Shown here piece by piece: positions 25,024 to 33,220 of a DNA stretch of 33,929 nucleotides. Source of the stretch: Micavibrio_C sp964577255 (GTDB taxonomy: Bacteria > Pseudomonadota > Alphaproteobacteria > Micavibrionales > Micavibrionaceae); contig CAZNYM010000020.1 of assembly GCA_964577255.1 (NCBI GenBank), forward strand, positions 1 to 33,929, read 5' to 3'. The first letter of the stretch is position 1; each line of letters starts with the position of its first letter. The position numbers were made by a program, and so were the translations under genes. The notes beneath the pieces were generated by a model. The model did not search any database. It was not told the DNA's origin and was given only the letters and a program-made list of their open reading frames with translations.

Positions 25024-25707
25024 ATGCTGACAAGAAAGCAGAAGGACCTGCTGGTTTTCATCCACGAACGCATGCAGCAAGGCGACGTCGCCCCTTCTTT
25101 CGAGGAAATGAAAGAAGCGCTGGGCCTGAAATCGAAATCGGGCATACACCGTCTTATAAATGCGCTGGTGGAACGCGGCTACCTTGAACGCCTGCCGCAC
25201 CGCGCCCGCGCGCTGGAAGTAAAAAAACTGCCGGAGGGATTCCGCCCCGCCGCCAACGATGTTTCGGCGGCCGCACGCTCCACCCGCGCCATTCGCGCGG
25301 TCGAAGGCGCCCTCGCAGCGGCGCAGAATGTCATCCCCCTGCACGGCCGCATCGCCGCCGGCACGCCGATCGAGGCCATCCGCGACGACAACACCATGAT
25401 CCCCGTGCCGGAAACCATGCTCAAGAACGGCGAACACTACGCCCTTACGGTCGACGGCGATTCCATGATCAAGGCCGGCATCCATGACGGCGATACGGTC
25501 GTCATCCAGACCTGCGCCACCGCGGAAAACGGCACCATCGTCGTGGCGCTGGTGGATGATTCCGAAGTGACACTCAAGCGCATCCGCCGCTCGGGCAGCA
25601 AGATCATTCTCGAGCCGGAGAACGATCAGTACGAACCCCGCGTGCTGGAGCCAGAGCGCGTGAAAGTTCAGGGCCGTCTGGTCGGCTTGATGCGGACCTA
25701 TCACTGA
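25024..25707 (+). CDS. lexA: LexA repressor
   Basis: SOS regulator that is cleaved when RecA filaments form. The N-terminal winged helix (1-65) has the recognition-helix region KSKSGIHRLINALVERGY. The S24 domain has the cleavage bond Ala112-Gly113 in GRIAAGTP, Ser147 in GDSMIKAGI and Lys185 in VTLKRI, so self-cleavage should be intact. At 227 residues it is slightly longer than E. coli LexA because of an insert between domains (Ala-rich, 76-101). A palindrome upstream may be its own operator. Its last 104 nt overlap the convergent comEC gene. Confidence 0.96.
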   Translation: MLTRKQKDLLVFIHERMQQGDVAPSFEEMKEALGLKSKSGIHRLINALVERGYLERLPHRARALEVKKLPEGFRPAANDVSAAARSTRAIRAVEGALAAAQNVIPLHGRIAAGTPIEAIRDDNTMIPVPETMLKNGEHYALTVDGDSMIKAGIHDGDTVVIQTCATAENGTIVVALVDDSEVTLKRIRRSGSKIILEPENDQYEPRVLEPERVKVQGRLVGLMRTYH

Positions 25708-27784
25708 CAGTTTCAACCGTCCACGGCCTTGCGCCCCGCTCGTCCCCGACGCGGCGGATTTTGCCGTCGCCGTAAAGCGCGTGCGCGCCATGATCGCGCA
25801 AGGCGCGGTAGTCGATTTTGGCCGCCGCACGGCAGGGCGCGTCGTGGCGCAGCAGCACCTGCGCCACCACAATATCCGCCCAGGCGCATTCCGATGCCCG
25901 CGCCGCCGGATGAAAGACGAAAGACACTTTCTTCCCGCCTTCTTCATAGCGGCAACCGCCTTCGTCGCAGGCAAGCCGTTCGGGCGCTTCCCTGAACGTC
26001 CTGGGCTTTGATCCCGGGTCTGCGCCCAGCATCCGCAGCCACACTTCGGCAGCAAAGCTCTCCTGACGCCGCGTGGACAGAAGAACCTCGCCCCCGGGCA
26101 GGCGCAGCGCCACAAGCTTCGCATTGCCGCTCGCCAGGATCACGGGCGGCGGTGTCAGCAGGATCACGGCCGCACCCGCCGCCAGCGGCAGCAGGGCCGC
26201 AAGGCGGAACCATCCCCGCCAGAAACAAAGGCACAGCCCGGCAACCGCCAGCAGGATCATGGCCGCGAGCGGCCACGCCGCCGGCATGAGCACGGCATGC
26301 GGCAAGGCGGCCACGGCCGCGGAAATCCAGAGCATGACGGCGATCCCCTGCGCCATCACCCACAGCACCGGCCCGTCGAGCCCGAGCGGCATGACGATAT
26401 AGGAAAGCAGCGCCGCCGGCATGATGATGAAAGCCGTCACCGGCACCGCGACCAGATTGGCCAGCAGGCCGTAAACAGCGAATTGCTGGAAGTGGTAAAC
26501 GCCGAAAGGCGCCGTGGCAAACGAAGCAATCACGGTGGTCAGGCACACTCCGCCCAGATACATAAGCCCGCGCCGCCACCAGTTCGCGCGCTCGTAAAGG
26601 CGCGACCAGAAAGAGCGCGTACCCTCGTAAAAGGCCACCAGGCCGATCACCGCCGCGAATGACATCTGGAAGCTGGCACCCAGCAGAGCATCCGGCACCG
26701 CGAGCAGCACGGCCAGCGCCGCCAGCGCCACCAGGCGCAGCGAAACGGGAATGCGGTCGAGCATGATCGCTACCAGCACCAGCCCGGTCATGATGACCGA
26801 GCGCACCGTCGGCACGTTCAGCCCGATCAGGAACATATAAAGGACGATGACGGCCAGCGCCGTTGCCGCCGCGTATTTCTTAATAGGGTGGCGCAGCGCG
26901 AACGCCGGAAAACAGGCCATCAGCAGCCGCACGGTGAAGAACACAATCCCCGCCACCATGCCGATGTGAAGCCCGGAGATGGATATAATGTGCGCCAGGC
27001 CCGAGGCGCGCAGATCTTGCCAGTCCGCCTCGGAAATCGCCGCCCGCTCGCCCGTCATCAGCGCCGTGCCGATCCCCGCCTCGCGCGCCGGCATGTGCGC
27101 CCGCACCCGGTCGCCGATGTAATCGCGCAGATGTTCAAGCCGCGCCGCCGCACCACCGCCGCGCCCGTCAATGATCTCGGGCGCGGTATAGGAAAAGCCA
27201 AACGCGCCGATCTGGCGGAAGAAAGCGAAACGCTGGAAGTCGAACGCGCCCGGCGCCACCGGCGGGCGCGGCGGATTGAGATTGCCCAGGAACGCAACCC
27301 GGTCGCCCGCTCGCAGCGCGCGCGAATCCTGGCGGAACGTAACCCTGATCGTGCGCGGCGTGCTTTCTGGGGCGAAACCCTCGAGCACGAGGCCGGAAAG
27401 CAACAGGCGCATGCCGCGGCCGTCCTCCATGATGTCGATGTTGCGTACCGTGCCCTCGATGCGCAGCGGCCCCGTTTCAGAGGCCAGAACCGGGCTTGCT
27501 ATCATCTGCGTGCGCAGGATGGCGCCGCTATAACCTGCCAGCCCGAAGGCGAAAGCCGCGAGCGCAAGCCACAGCCCCCAAAGCCACGGCGAAGAAAAAC
27601 GCCGCCCGCGCAGCAGCCAGAGGCCGGCCCCGGTGGCCAGCAGGGTACCCGCAGGCGGCCATAAAGACGGCTCGGCCTTCTGCCCAAAATAGACCGCTAT
27701 CCCTGCCGCCACACACACGGGCGCCCAGAGGAACAGGCGCTCTTTCTGCACGGCAAAAAGTTCAACCATCCGTGATTGATCCAT
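25604..27784 (-). CDS. comEC: ComEC/Rec2-family competence membrane protein
   Basis: Polytopic membrane protein of the DNA-uptake channel family. The N-terminal membrane segments are followed by a soluble region (about 95-220). The competence core shows GERAAISEADWQDLRASGLAHIISISGLHIG and then many helices. After the last helices a C-terminal soluble part of about 180 residues lacks the HxHxDH motif of the metallo-beta-lactamase domain seen in Bacillus ComEC. I chose the ATG at 27784 (726 residues), preceded by AGGGAC; a frame to 27943 overlaps gltX. The last 35 residues after GARPW are encoded antisense to lexA. Whether the strain is competent cannot be told from one gene. Confidence 0.88.
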   Translation of the reverse strand: MDQSRMVELFAVQKERLFLWAPVCVAAGIAVYFGQKAEPSLWPPAGTLLATGAGLWLLRGRRFSSPWLWGLWLALAAFAFGLAGYSGAILRTQMIASPVLASETGPLRIEGTVRNIDIMEDGRGMRLLLSGLVLEGFAPESTPRTIRVTFRQDSRALRAGDRVAFLGNLNPPRPPVAPGAFDFQRFAFFRQIGAFGFSYTAPEIIDGRGGGAAARLEHLRDYIGDRVRAHMPAREAGIGTALMTGERAAISEADWQDLRASGLAHIISISGLHIGMVAGIVFFTVRLLMACFPAFALRHPIKKYAAATALAVIVLYMFLIGLNVPTVRSVIMTGLVLVAIMLDRIPVSLRLVALAALAVLLAVPDALLGASFQMSFAAVIGLVAFYEGTRSFWSRLYERANWWRRGLMYLGGVCLTTVIASFATAPFGVYHFQQFAVYGLLANLVAVPVTAFIIMPAALLSYIVMPLGLDGPVLWVMAQGIAVMLWISAAVAALPHAVLMPAAWPLAAMILLAVAGLCLCFWRGWFRLAALLPLAAGAAVILLTPPPVILASGNAKLVALRLPGGEVLLSTRRQESFAAEVWLRMLGADPGSKPRTFREAPERLACDEGGCRYEEGGKKVSFVFHPAARASECAWADIVVAQVLLRHDAPCRAAAKIDYRALRDHGAHALYGDGKIRRVGDERGARPWTVETVSDRSASSRPDGPELSRALAPARGVRTDRSPARE

Positions 27785-27795
27785 ACCTGTCCCTG

Positions 27796-27823
27796 TTGCG
27801 AAAATCCGTAAAATCCTTAGTAT
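27796..27823 (+). promoter_or_regulatory. Possible promoter of gltX
   Basis: TTGCGA (27796-27801) and TAGTAT (27818-27823) with a 16-nt spacer lie in the 60-nt divergent gap between comEC and gltX; each hexamer matches the consensus at four of six positions. Confidence 0.35.
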
Positions 27824-27844
27824 CAGGGCGGAAAGAGTACAGCA

Positions 27845-29230
27845 ATGACCGTCATCACCCGCATCCCCCCCTCGCCCACCGGCCGCATGCATATCGGCAC
27901 GGCCCGCACCGCGCTTTATAACTGGCTTTATGCGCGACGCCACAAGGGTCAGGTGCAGTTCCGCATCGAGGATACCGACCGCGAGCGTTACGATCCCGCC
28001 TTCGTCGACTCGATCATCGAGGGCCTGAAATGGCTGGAGCTAAACTGGGACGGGCCGATGCTCTCGCAATTCGAGCGCCGCGGGCGCCACGCCGAAGTGG
28101 CGCACGAACTTCTGAAACGCGGCCAGGCCTATTATTGCTACTGCTCACCCGAAGAGCTCGAAGCCATGCGGGAAAAAGCCAAGGCCGAGGGCAAGCCCAC
28201 CTTTTACGACCGCCGCTGGCGCAACGCCGATCCGTCGACCGCGCCGAAGGACGTCAAGCCCGTCATCCGCATCAAGGCACCCCTGAGCGGCGAAAGCGTG
28301 GTGAAAGACCATGTGCAGGGCGAAGTGCGCGTGAATAGCGAGCAGCTCGACGATTTCATCATCCTGCGCAGCGACGGCACCCCCACTTACATGCTGGCGG
28401 TGGTGGTGGACGATCACGACATGGGCGTGACGCACGTCATTCGTGGCGACGATCACCTTAACAATACCTTCCGCCAGAACATCATTTATCACGCCATGGG
28501 CTGGGCCGTGCCGGAATACGCCCACCTGCCCCTCATCCTCGGGCCGGACGGCAGCAAGCTTTCCAAGCGTCACGGCGCGCAGAGCGTGGAAGAATACCGC
28601 GACATGGGCTACTTGCCCGAGGCGATGCGCAATTACCTGCTGCGCCTGGGCTGGAGCCACGGCGACGACGAGCTTATCTCCACCGCGCAGGCGATTTCCT
28701 GGTTCGATCTTGATCACGTGCAGAAATCGCCCGCGCGTTTCGACTTCGCCAAACTTGAAAGCGTGAACGCACATTATATTAAGCAGGCTGACGATGCCCG
28801 CCTGGTGGCGCTGGTCGCCCCCTTCATCGAGAAAAAAGGCCTGAAGACCGACGACACCGGCCGCGCGCGGCTGCTGGCCGGCATGGGGGAACTGAAAGCC
28901 CGGGCTAAAACTCTGCTGCAAATCGCCGAAGAGGGCGCGTTTTACTGCAAGACGGTGCCTTTCGCTTTCGACGAGAAGGCCAAAGCTGCGCTCGACCCCG
29001 TCATTCTCACGCCGCTGAAAGAAAAGCTGGCCGCCCTGCCCGCCTTCAGCGCCGCCGACATCGAAGCCGCGTGCAAGGACATAGCCGCACAAAAGGCCGA
29101 GGGCAAGCTGGGCAAGGTTGCCATGCCCCTGCGCGCCGCGCTGACCGGCACGACCGTCTCGCCCTCGATCTTTCACGCGGCGGAAATCCTGGGCCGTGAA
29201 GAAACGCTGAAAAGGCTGGCAGCGGCCTGA
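27845..29230 (+). CDS. gltX: Glutamyl-tRNA synthetase
   Basis: Charges tRNA-Glu (and in many alphaproteobacteria also tRNA-Gln for later amidation). Class I signatures are HIG at 16-18 in PSPTGRMHIGTA and KLSKR at 238-242. The 461-residue length is normal. The zinc-binding region has Cys98 and Cys100 (CYCSPEELE), but the expected later Cys is replaced in FYDRRWRN, so the zinc site seems incomplete, as in a number of GluRS enzymes. GGAAAGAG precedes the ATG. Some alphaproteobacteria have two GltX copies; which one this is cannot be determined here. Confidence 0.95.
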   Translation: MTVITRIPPSPTGRMHIGTARTALYNWLYARRHKGQVQFRIEDTDRERYDPAFVDSIIEGLKWLELNWDGPMLSQFERRGRHAEVAHELLKRGQAYYCYCSPEELEAMREKAKAEGKPTFYDRRWRNADPSTAPKDVKPVIRIKAPLSGESVVKDHVQGEVRVNSEQLDDFIILRSDGTPTYMLAVVVDDHDMGVTHVIRGDDHLNNTFRQNIIYHAMGWAVPEYAHLPLILGPDGSKLSKRHGAQSVEEYRDMGYLPEAMRNYLLRLGWSHGDDELISTAQAISWFDLDHVQKSPARFDFAKLESVNAHYIKQADDARLVALVAPFIEKKGLKTDDTGRARLLAGMGELKARAKTLLQIAEEGAFYCKTVPFAFDEKAKAALDPVILTPLKEKLAALPAFSAADIEAACKDIAAQKAEGKLGKVAMPLRAALTGTTVSPSIFHAAEILGREETLKRLAAA

Positions 29231-29301
29231 GCGAAGCTTCCCAATTTCTTTGTAAATCAGGCATTTTTGTGTTACGTAAACACCCGTAAGGTACGTAAGA
29301 C

Positions 29302-30519
29302 ATGCCTATAAATCTGCACAGCCCGCGCACAATCGCCGGCATCGCCATCAACGGTTCGCTTACGCTGGGCGCTCTCGCGGTGGCGATCTTTGTCGCTCAG
29401 CCCTGGGCCCTGGCCACCGCCGGCGTTTTGTCTCTGTGTGCCATGCGCGCGGCCGGAAAAAGCTCAAAGCTCGTTTTTGAAAACGACCTTGTTCCCCACG
29501 CGGACAATCACCGGCGGGCGCCACGTCTGGGCCAGACGATTACTGAGTTGTGCGCAGCCTCGGGACTAACAGATAGGAATTTTCGCATATATGATATTGC
29601 CGTCAAATACGATGCCTACAAAGAAAAGGGATTTGGCGCGAATGCCGTCAGGAACATGATCGACAGCATCCAATACGTGCCCAACGCGCTTTCATTCAAT
29701 CTCGGCAAACCCGTCATTGCGATCTCCAAGCCGCTTCTTGAAATACTTGACGATGAAGAGGAAAAAGCCGTTCTGGCACATGAATTCGCCCATGCCGCCG
29801 CCAGTCATCAGCGCATAGCAGGCCTGCAGAGGGCGTTGACTAGCGTGGCAAAACTTTCAACCGCCCTGACTCTCGCAGGAACGTTGATCGCTTCAGGTCT
29901 AGGCAGTTTTGCAACCTATCTGGGTACCTGTATAGCCACCGCGGCATCCCTCTACACTTTCCACCCTCGAAAACCTCTTTTTTCCAAAGACATTCAAGGA
30001 GATCTTTCTCCGCTTGAAAAACGCGAAAAAACGCAAATCATCAAGTCCATTAACCTTGCTTCCGATTTCACAGGACTGGCGGTTGCAAGCTATGTAGCGC
30101 CGGGTTTTGTCCCCGTCTGGCTGACCGCCAAAGGTATCGGACTGAGCGCGGCTTTCGCGAGCGCGACCCTGAGCCGCTCTATGGAGTACCAGGCCGACAA
30201 GGGCGCGGCGGCTCTGGGCGGCAACCCCCTGGCTCTCATCACGTCCCTACGCAAGGTTGATTTTCTGATGCGGCATAGCATTCTTGAGGTCTTCAATGAA
30301 GAGATCCCCCCAGCGAGAGGATGGTTTAGCAGAGAACGGAAAAACCTGTTCGCCAGCCACCCGCTTATGGAGCGGCGTTTTGCACGGCTGGCGGACATAG
30401 CCCGCCGCCAGGGCTATGACGAGCGGGAGATCAAAACAGCACTCCATGGAGATCTCAAGGCACCCGCGGGCACCCGCATTTCCTACGGCGCCCTGAGGGA
30501 AATGGCGCACATGCTGTAG
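29302..30519 (+). CDS. M48-family membrane metalloprotease
   Basis: Zinc metalloprotease related to HtpX/Ste24, 405 residues. The zinc site is His160-Glu161-x-x-His164 in LAHEFAHAAASH, with the third ligand Glu295 in SMEYQADKGA. Hydrophobic stretches at about 13-50 and 185-220 and a further one at 255-290 imply membrane association, with the active site in the cytoplasm as in HtpX. SHPLMERRFARL near 364-375 is a late motif of the family. It lies alone between gltX and gltA, is AT-richer than both, and its substrate is unknown. Confidence 0.85.
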   Translation: MPINLHSPRTIAGIAINGSLTLGALAVAIFVAQPWALATAGVLSLCAMRAAGKSSKLVFENDLVPHADNHRRAPRLGQTITELCAASGLTDRNFRIYDIAVKYDAYKEKGFGANAVRNMIDSIQYVPNALSFNLGKPVIAISKPLLEILDDEEEKAVLAHEFAHAAASHQRIAGLQRALTSVAKLSTALTLAGTLIASGLGSFATYLGTCIATAASLYTFHPRKPLFSKDIQGDLSPLEKREKTQIIKSINLASDFTGLAVASYVAPGFVPVWLTAKGIGLSAAFASATLSRSMEYQADKGAAALGGNPLALITSLRKVDFLMRHSILEVFNEEIPPARGWFSRERKNLFASHPLMERRFARLADIARRQGYDEREIKTALHGDLKAPAGTRISYGALREMAHML

Positions 30520-30611
30520 ATCTTGGAAGATCGGCATGACCAAAGCACTTTTTCTTATGTAATCAAAATCCATTAACCTTCCGTAAGCCTTTTCCGGGCA
30601 CAATGGCAGGC

Positions 30612-30630
30612 GTAGACTTTTCCGGTCTAC
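30612..30630 (+). promoter_or_regulatory. Small hairpin in the gltA leader
   Basis: GTAGAC (30612-30617) and GTCTAC (30625-30630) form a 6-bp stem with a 7-nt loop, 32 nt before the gltA ATG, followed by T-rich sequence. Function unknown; too weak to call a terminator. Confidence 0.3.
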
Positions 30631-30662
30631 CTTCTTTCAATTTTTTCCGAAGGATAAAAACC

Positions 30663-31997
30663 ATGTCGAGCAAACCCGCCGCCAAAGCCGCTCCGAACGC
30701 TGCGCCGCAAAAAACCATGACCCTGACCGACAACGAGTCCGGGCAAAGCTGGCAGCTGCCGGTCCTGGAGGGCACGGTCGGTCCCAAGGTCGTCGACGTA
30801 CGCAAGCTGTACGACGAAACCGACATGTTCACCTTCGACCCGAGCTATACCTCGACCGCCAGCTGCAAATCGCGCATCACTTATATCGACGGCGACAAGG
30901 GCCTGCTGATGCACCGCGGCTACAACATCAAGGACCTGACCGACAAAAGTTCATTCCTGGAAGTCGCCTACCTGCTTCTGAACGGCGACCTGCCGAACGA
31001 CAAGCAGCTTAAGGAATTCATCTACAGCATCACGCACCACACCATGGTGCACGAACAGCTGCATTTCTTCTTCCGCGGGTTCCGCCGCGACGCGCACCCG
31101 ATGGCCGTGATGTGCGGTGTGGTAGCGGCGCTGTCTGCCTTTTATCACGACTCGCTCGACATCTGGGACCCCAAGCAGCGCGAGATTTCGGCGCACCGCC
31201 TGATCGCCAAGCTGCCGACCCTGGCCGCCATGTCTTATAAATACTCGATCGGCCAGCCGTTCATGTACCCGCGCAACGATCTCAGCTTCTCGGAAAATTT
31301 CCTTTATATGTGCTTCGGCGTTCCGGCCGAACCGTACTCTGTCAACCCGGTTCTGGCGCGCGCGATGGACAAGATCTTCATCCTGCACGCCGACCACGAG
31401 CAAAACGCCTCGACCTCGACCGTGCGCATCGCCGGTTCGTCGCAGGCCAACCCGTTCGCCTGCATCGCCGCCGGCATAGCCTCGCTGTGGGGTCCCGCGC
31501 ACGGCGGCGCCAACCAGGCCGTGCTTGAGATGCTCGAGCAGATCGGCCACAAGGACAACATCCCCGAATTCCTGCGCAAGGTGAAGGAAAAGCAGGACAA
31601 CACGCGCCTAATGGGCTTCGGACACCGCGTGTACAAGAACCACGATCCGCGCGCTCAGGTGCTCAAGCAGTCCTGCCACGAAGTGCTGGGCGAGCTGGGG
31701 GTGAACGATCCACTGCTGGAACTGGCGATGGAGCTCGAGAAAATCGCACTCAGCGACCCGTACTTCATCGACCGCAAGCTGTTCCCCAACGTTGATTTCT
31801 ACTCGGGCATCATCCTCAAGGCGATGGGTTTCCCGGTCAGCATGTTCACGGTGCTGTTCGCCGTGGCGCGCACTGTGGGCTGGATTTCGCAATGGAAAGA
31901 GATGATTGAGGAGCCGACCCTGAAAATCGGCCGCCCGCGCCAGCTTTACACCGGCCCCGCCGAGCGCCCCTATGTGGCGATCGAGGAGCGCAAATAA
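30663..31997 (+). CDS. gltA: Citrate synthase
   Basis: Condenses acetyl-CoA, the product of the pyruvate dehydrogenase encoded in this window, with oxaloacetate. Catalytic residues His280 (WGPAHGGANQA), His321 (MGFGHRVYK) and Asp378 (NVDFYSG) are in place. The length of 444 residues and the N-terminal region suit the hexameric type II enzyme of Gram-negative bacteria, which is often NADH-sensitive. AAGGA lies 8 nt before the chosen ATG; an in-frame ATG at 30603 has no support. A strong terminator follows at 32029. The 3' end overlaps the convergent lpxB gene by 28 nt. Confidence 0.97.
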   Translation: MSSKPAAKAAPNAAPQKTMTLTDNESGQSWQLPVLEGTVGPKVVDVRKLYDETDMFTFDPSYTSTASCKSRITYIDGDKGLLMHRGYNIKDLTDKSSFLEVAYLLLNGDLPNDKQLKEFIYSITHHTMVHEQLHFFFRGFRRDAHPMAVMCGVVAALSAFYHDSLDIWDPKQREISAHRLIAKLPTLAAMSYKYSIGQPFMYPRNDLSFSENFLYMCFGVPAEPYSVNPVLARAMDKIFILHADHEQNASTSTVRIAGSSQANPFACIAAGIASLWGPAHGGANQAVLEMLEQIGHKDNIPEFLRKVKEKQDNTRLMGFGHRVYKNHDPRAQVLKQSCHEVLGELGVNDPLLELAMELEKIALSDPYFIDRKLFPNVDFYSGIILKAMGFPVSMFTVLFAVARTVGWISQWKEMIEEPTLKIGRPRQLYTGPAERPYVAIEERK

Positions 31998-33220
31998 TTT
32001 CGTGACTTTTCTTCAGGAACTTCCTGAGCCCCGGCGCAAGCCGGGGTTTTTTCTTCCTGCAGACCCAGGACAAAAGCCGCGGCCTGCTGCGCCGGGGTTC
32101 CGGCATGCTCCCCGCGCAGAAGATGATGGATCTTGCTGAAGGCCTGCTTCTGGCGCGCGCGCGCGCCGCCGTCGGTCAGCAACGGCAAAAGCGCTGCTGT
32201 CAGGTTATCCGGGGTGCAGTCCTGCTGGATCAGCTCCGGCACCACCGGCTCGTCGAGCAGGATGTTGGCAAGATGGGCGTATTTCACCCGGATGCGCGGC
32301 CGCACCAGGGCGTAAGTCAGCTTGTTCATGCGGTAACAGATGGCGTGCGGCACGCCCGCGACGGCAAGTTCAAGCCCGACCGTGCCCGATACCGCCAGCG
32401 CCGCGTCCATGGCCGCGAAAGCGTTCCATTTCTGCGCCGGATCGGTCACGACGGTAGCTGGCGCAGGCACGGCGCGCAGCAAATCCTGCACCTGCTCGGC
32501 CCGCGACGGCAAGGTCAGGGCCAAGATGTGCGCGCCCGGCAGCGCCGCGGCAGCGGCCTGCAGAGCCTGCGCCATCTGCGGCCCGGTACGGGCGATCTCA
32601 CCGGCGCGGCTGCCAAACAGCGCACCGATCACAGTGCGGTCGCCCGGCACCCGGTAAGCGGCGCGCAGGGCCGAGGCGTCGGCAAGGTCCCAGCCATCCT
32701 CGAGCATGGAATGGCCGGCAAAGGTAGCCTGCATACCTGCGCGGGTGAAATAAGCGGGTTCGCATGGAAACAGGCAGATAACGCCGTCGTAAAGCCGCGC
32801 GAGCTTGGCCGCCCGCCCCGGCCGCCAGGCCCACACGGTGGGCGCGACGTAATGAAACAGGCGCGGCAGCGGCGCCTTCATCGTCCGCAGCTTTTTGACG
32901 ACCCGGAAACTGAAATCGGGCGAGTCGATGGTAACGACGATGGCAGGGCTCTCATGGGCGATGGCAGCGGCAGTCTGGCCGATGCGCTTCATCAGGAGCG
33001 GCAGGCGCGGCAGCACTTCGGCCACGCCCATGACCGCCAGGTCCTCCATCGGGAACAGGCTGTCGAGCCCCTCGGCCGCCATCAGCGGCCCGCCCACACC
33101 GCGAAACTCGACATCCGGCCGCGCCTGACGCAGCGCCGCCATCAGGCGCGCACCCAGCGCATCACCAGAGGCCTCGCCCGCGGTCAGGAAAACGCGCAGC
33201 GCCTTGCGCTCAGTGGTCAT
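31970..33220 (-). CDS. lpxB: Lipid-A-disaccharide synthase
   Basis: Glycosyltransferase that joins UDP-2,3-diacylglucosamine and lipid X to make the lipid A disaccharide at the inner membrane. Seen are FLTAGEASGD (11-20), FHYVAPTVWAWRPGRAAKL and SGTVGLELAVAGVPHAICYRMN. I chose the ATG at 33218-33220 (416 residues); it overlaps the lpxI stop by 11 nt, and a longer frame to 33286 is lpxI sequence in another frame. The last 30 residues (EEKTPACAGAQ...) are encoded across the gltA terminator and the gltA 3' end, so they are unlikely to be conserved. Confidence 0.95.
   Translation of the reverse strand: MTTERKALRVFLTAGEASGDALGARLMAALRQARPDVEFRGVGGPLMAAEGLDSLFPMEDLAVMGVAEVLPRLPLLMKRIGQTAAAIAHESPAIVVTIDSPDFSFRVVKKLRTMKAPLPRLFHYVAPTVWAWRPGRAAKLARLYDGVICLFPCEPAYFTRAGMQATFAGHSMLEDGWDLADASALRAAYRVPGDRTVIGALFGSRAGEIARTGPQMAQALQAAAAALPGAHILALTLPSRAEQVQDLLRAVPAPATVVTDPAQKWNAFAAMDAALAVSGTVGLELAVAGVPHAICYRMNKLTYALVRPRIRVKYAHLANILLDEPVVPELIQQDCTPDNLTAALLPLLTDGGARARQKQAFSKIHHLLRGEHAGTPAQQAAAFVLGLQEEKTPACAGAQEVPEEKSRNYLRSSIAT
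32029..32052 (+). terminator. Rho-independent terminator of gltA
   Basis: CCCCGGC (32029-32035), a GCAA loop and GCCGGGG (32040-32046) are followed by TTTTTT. The GC-only 7-bp stem with a GNRA-type loop is strong. It lies 32 nt after the gltA stop and within the coding region of convergent lpxB. Confidence 0.88.

Noticed and set aside
27785..27943. Extended comEC start at 27943
   Set aside because: It would overlap the gltX start and promoter region; the ATG at 27784 has AGGGAC upstream and gives a normal N-terminus.
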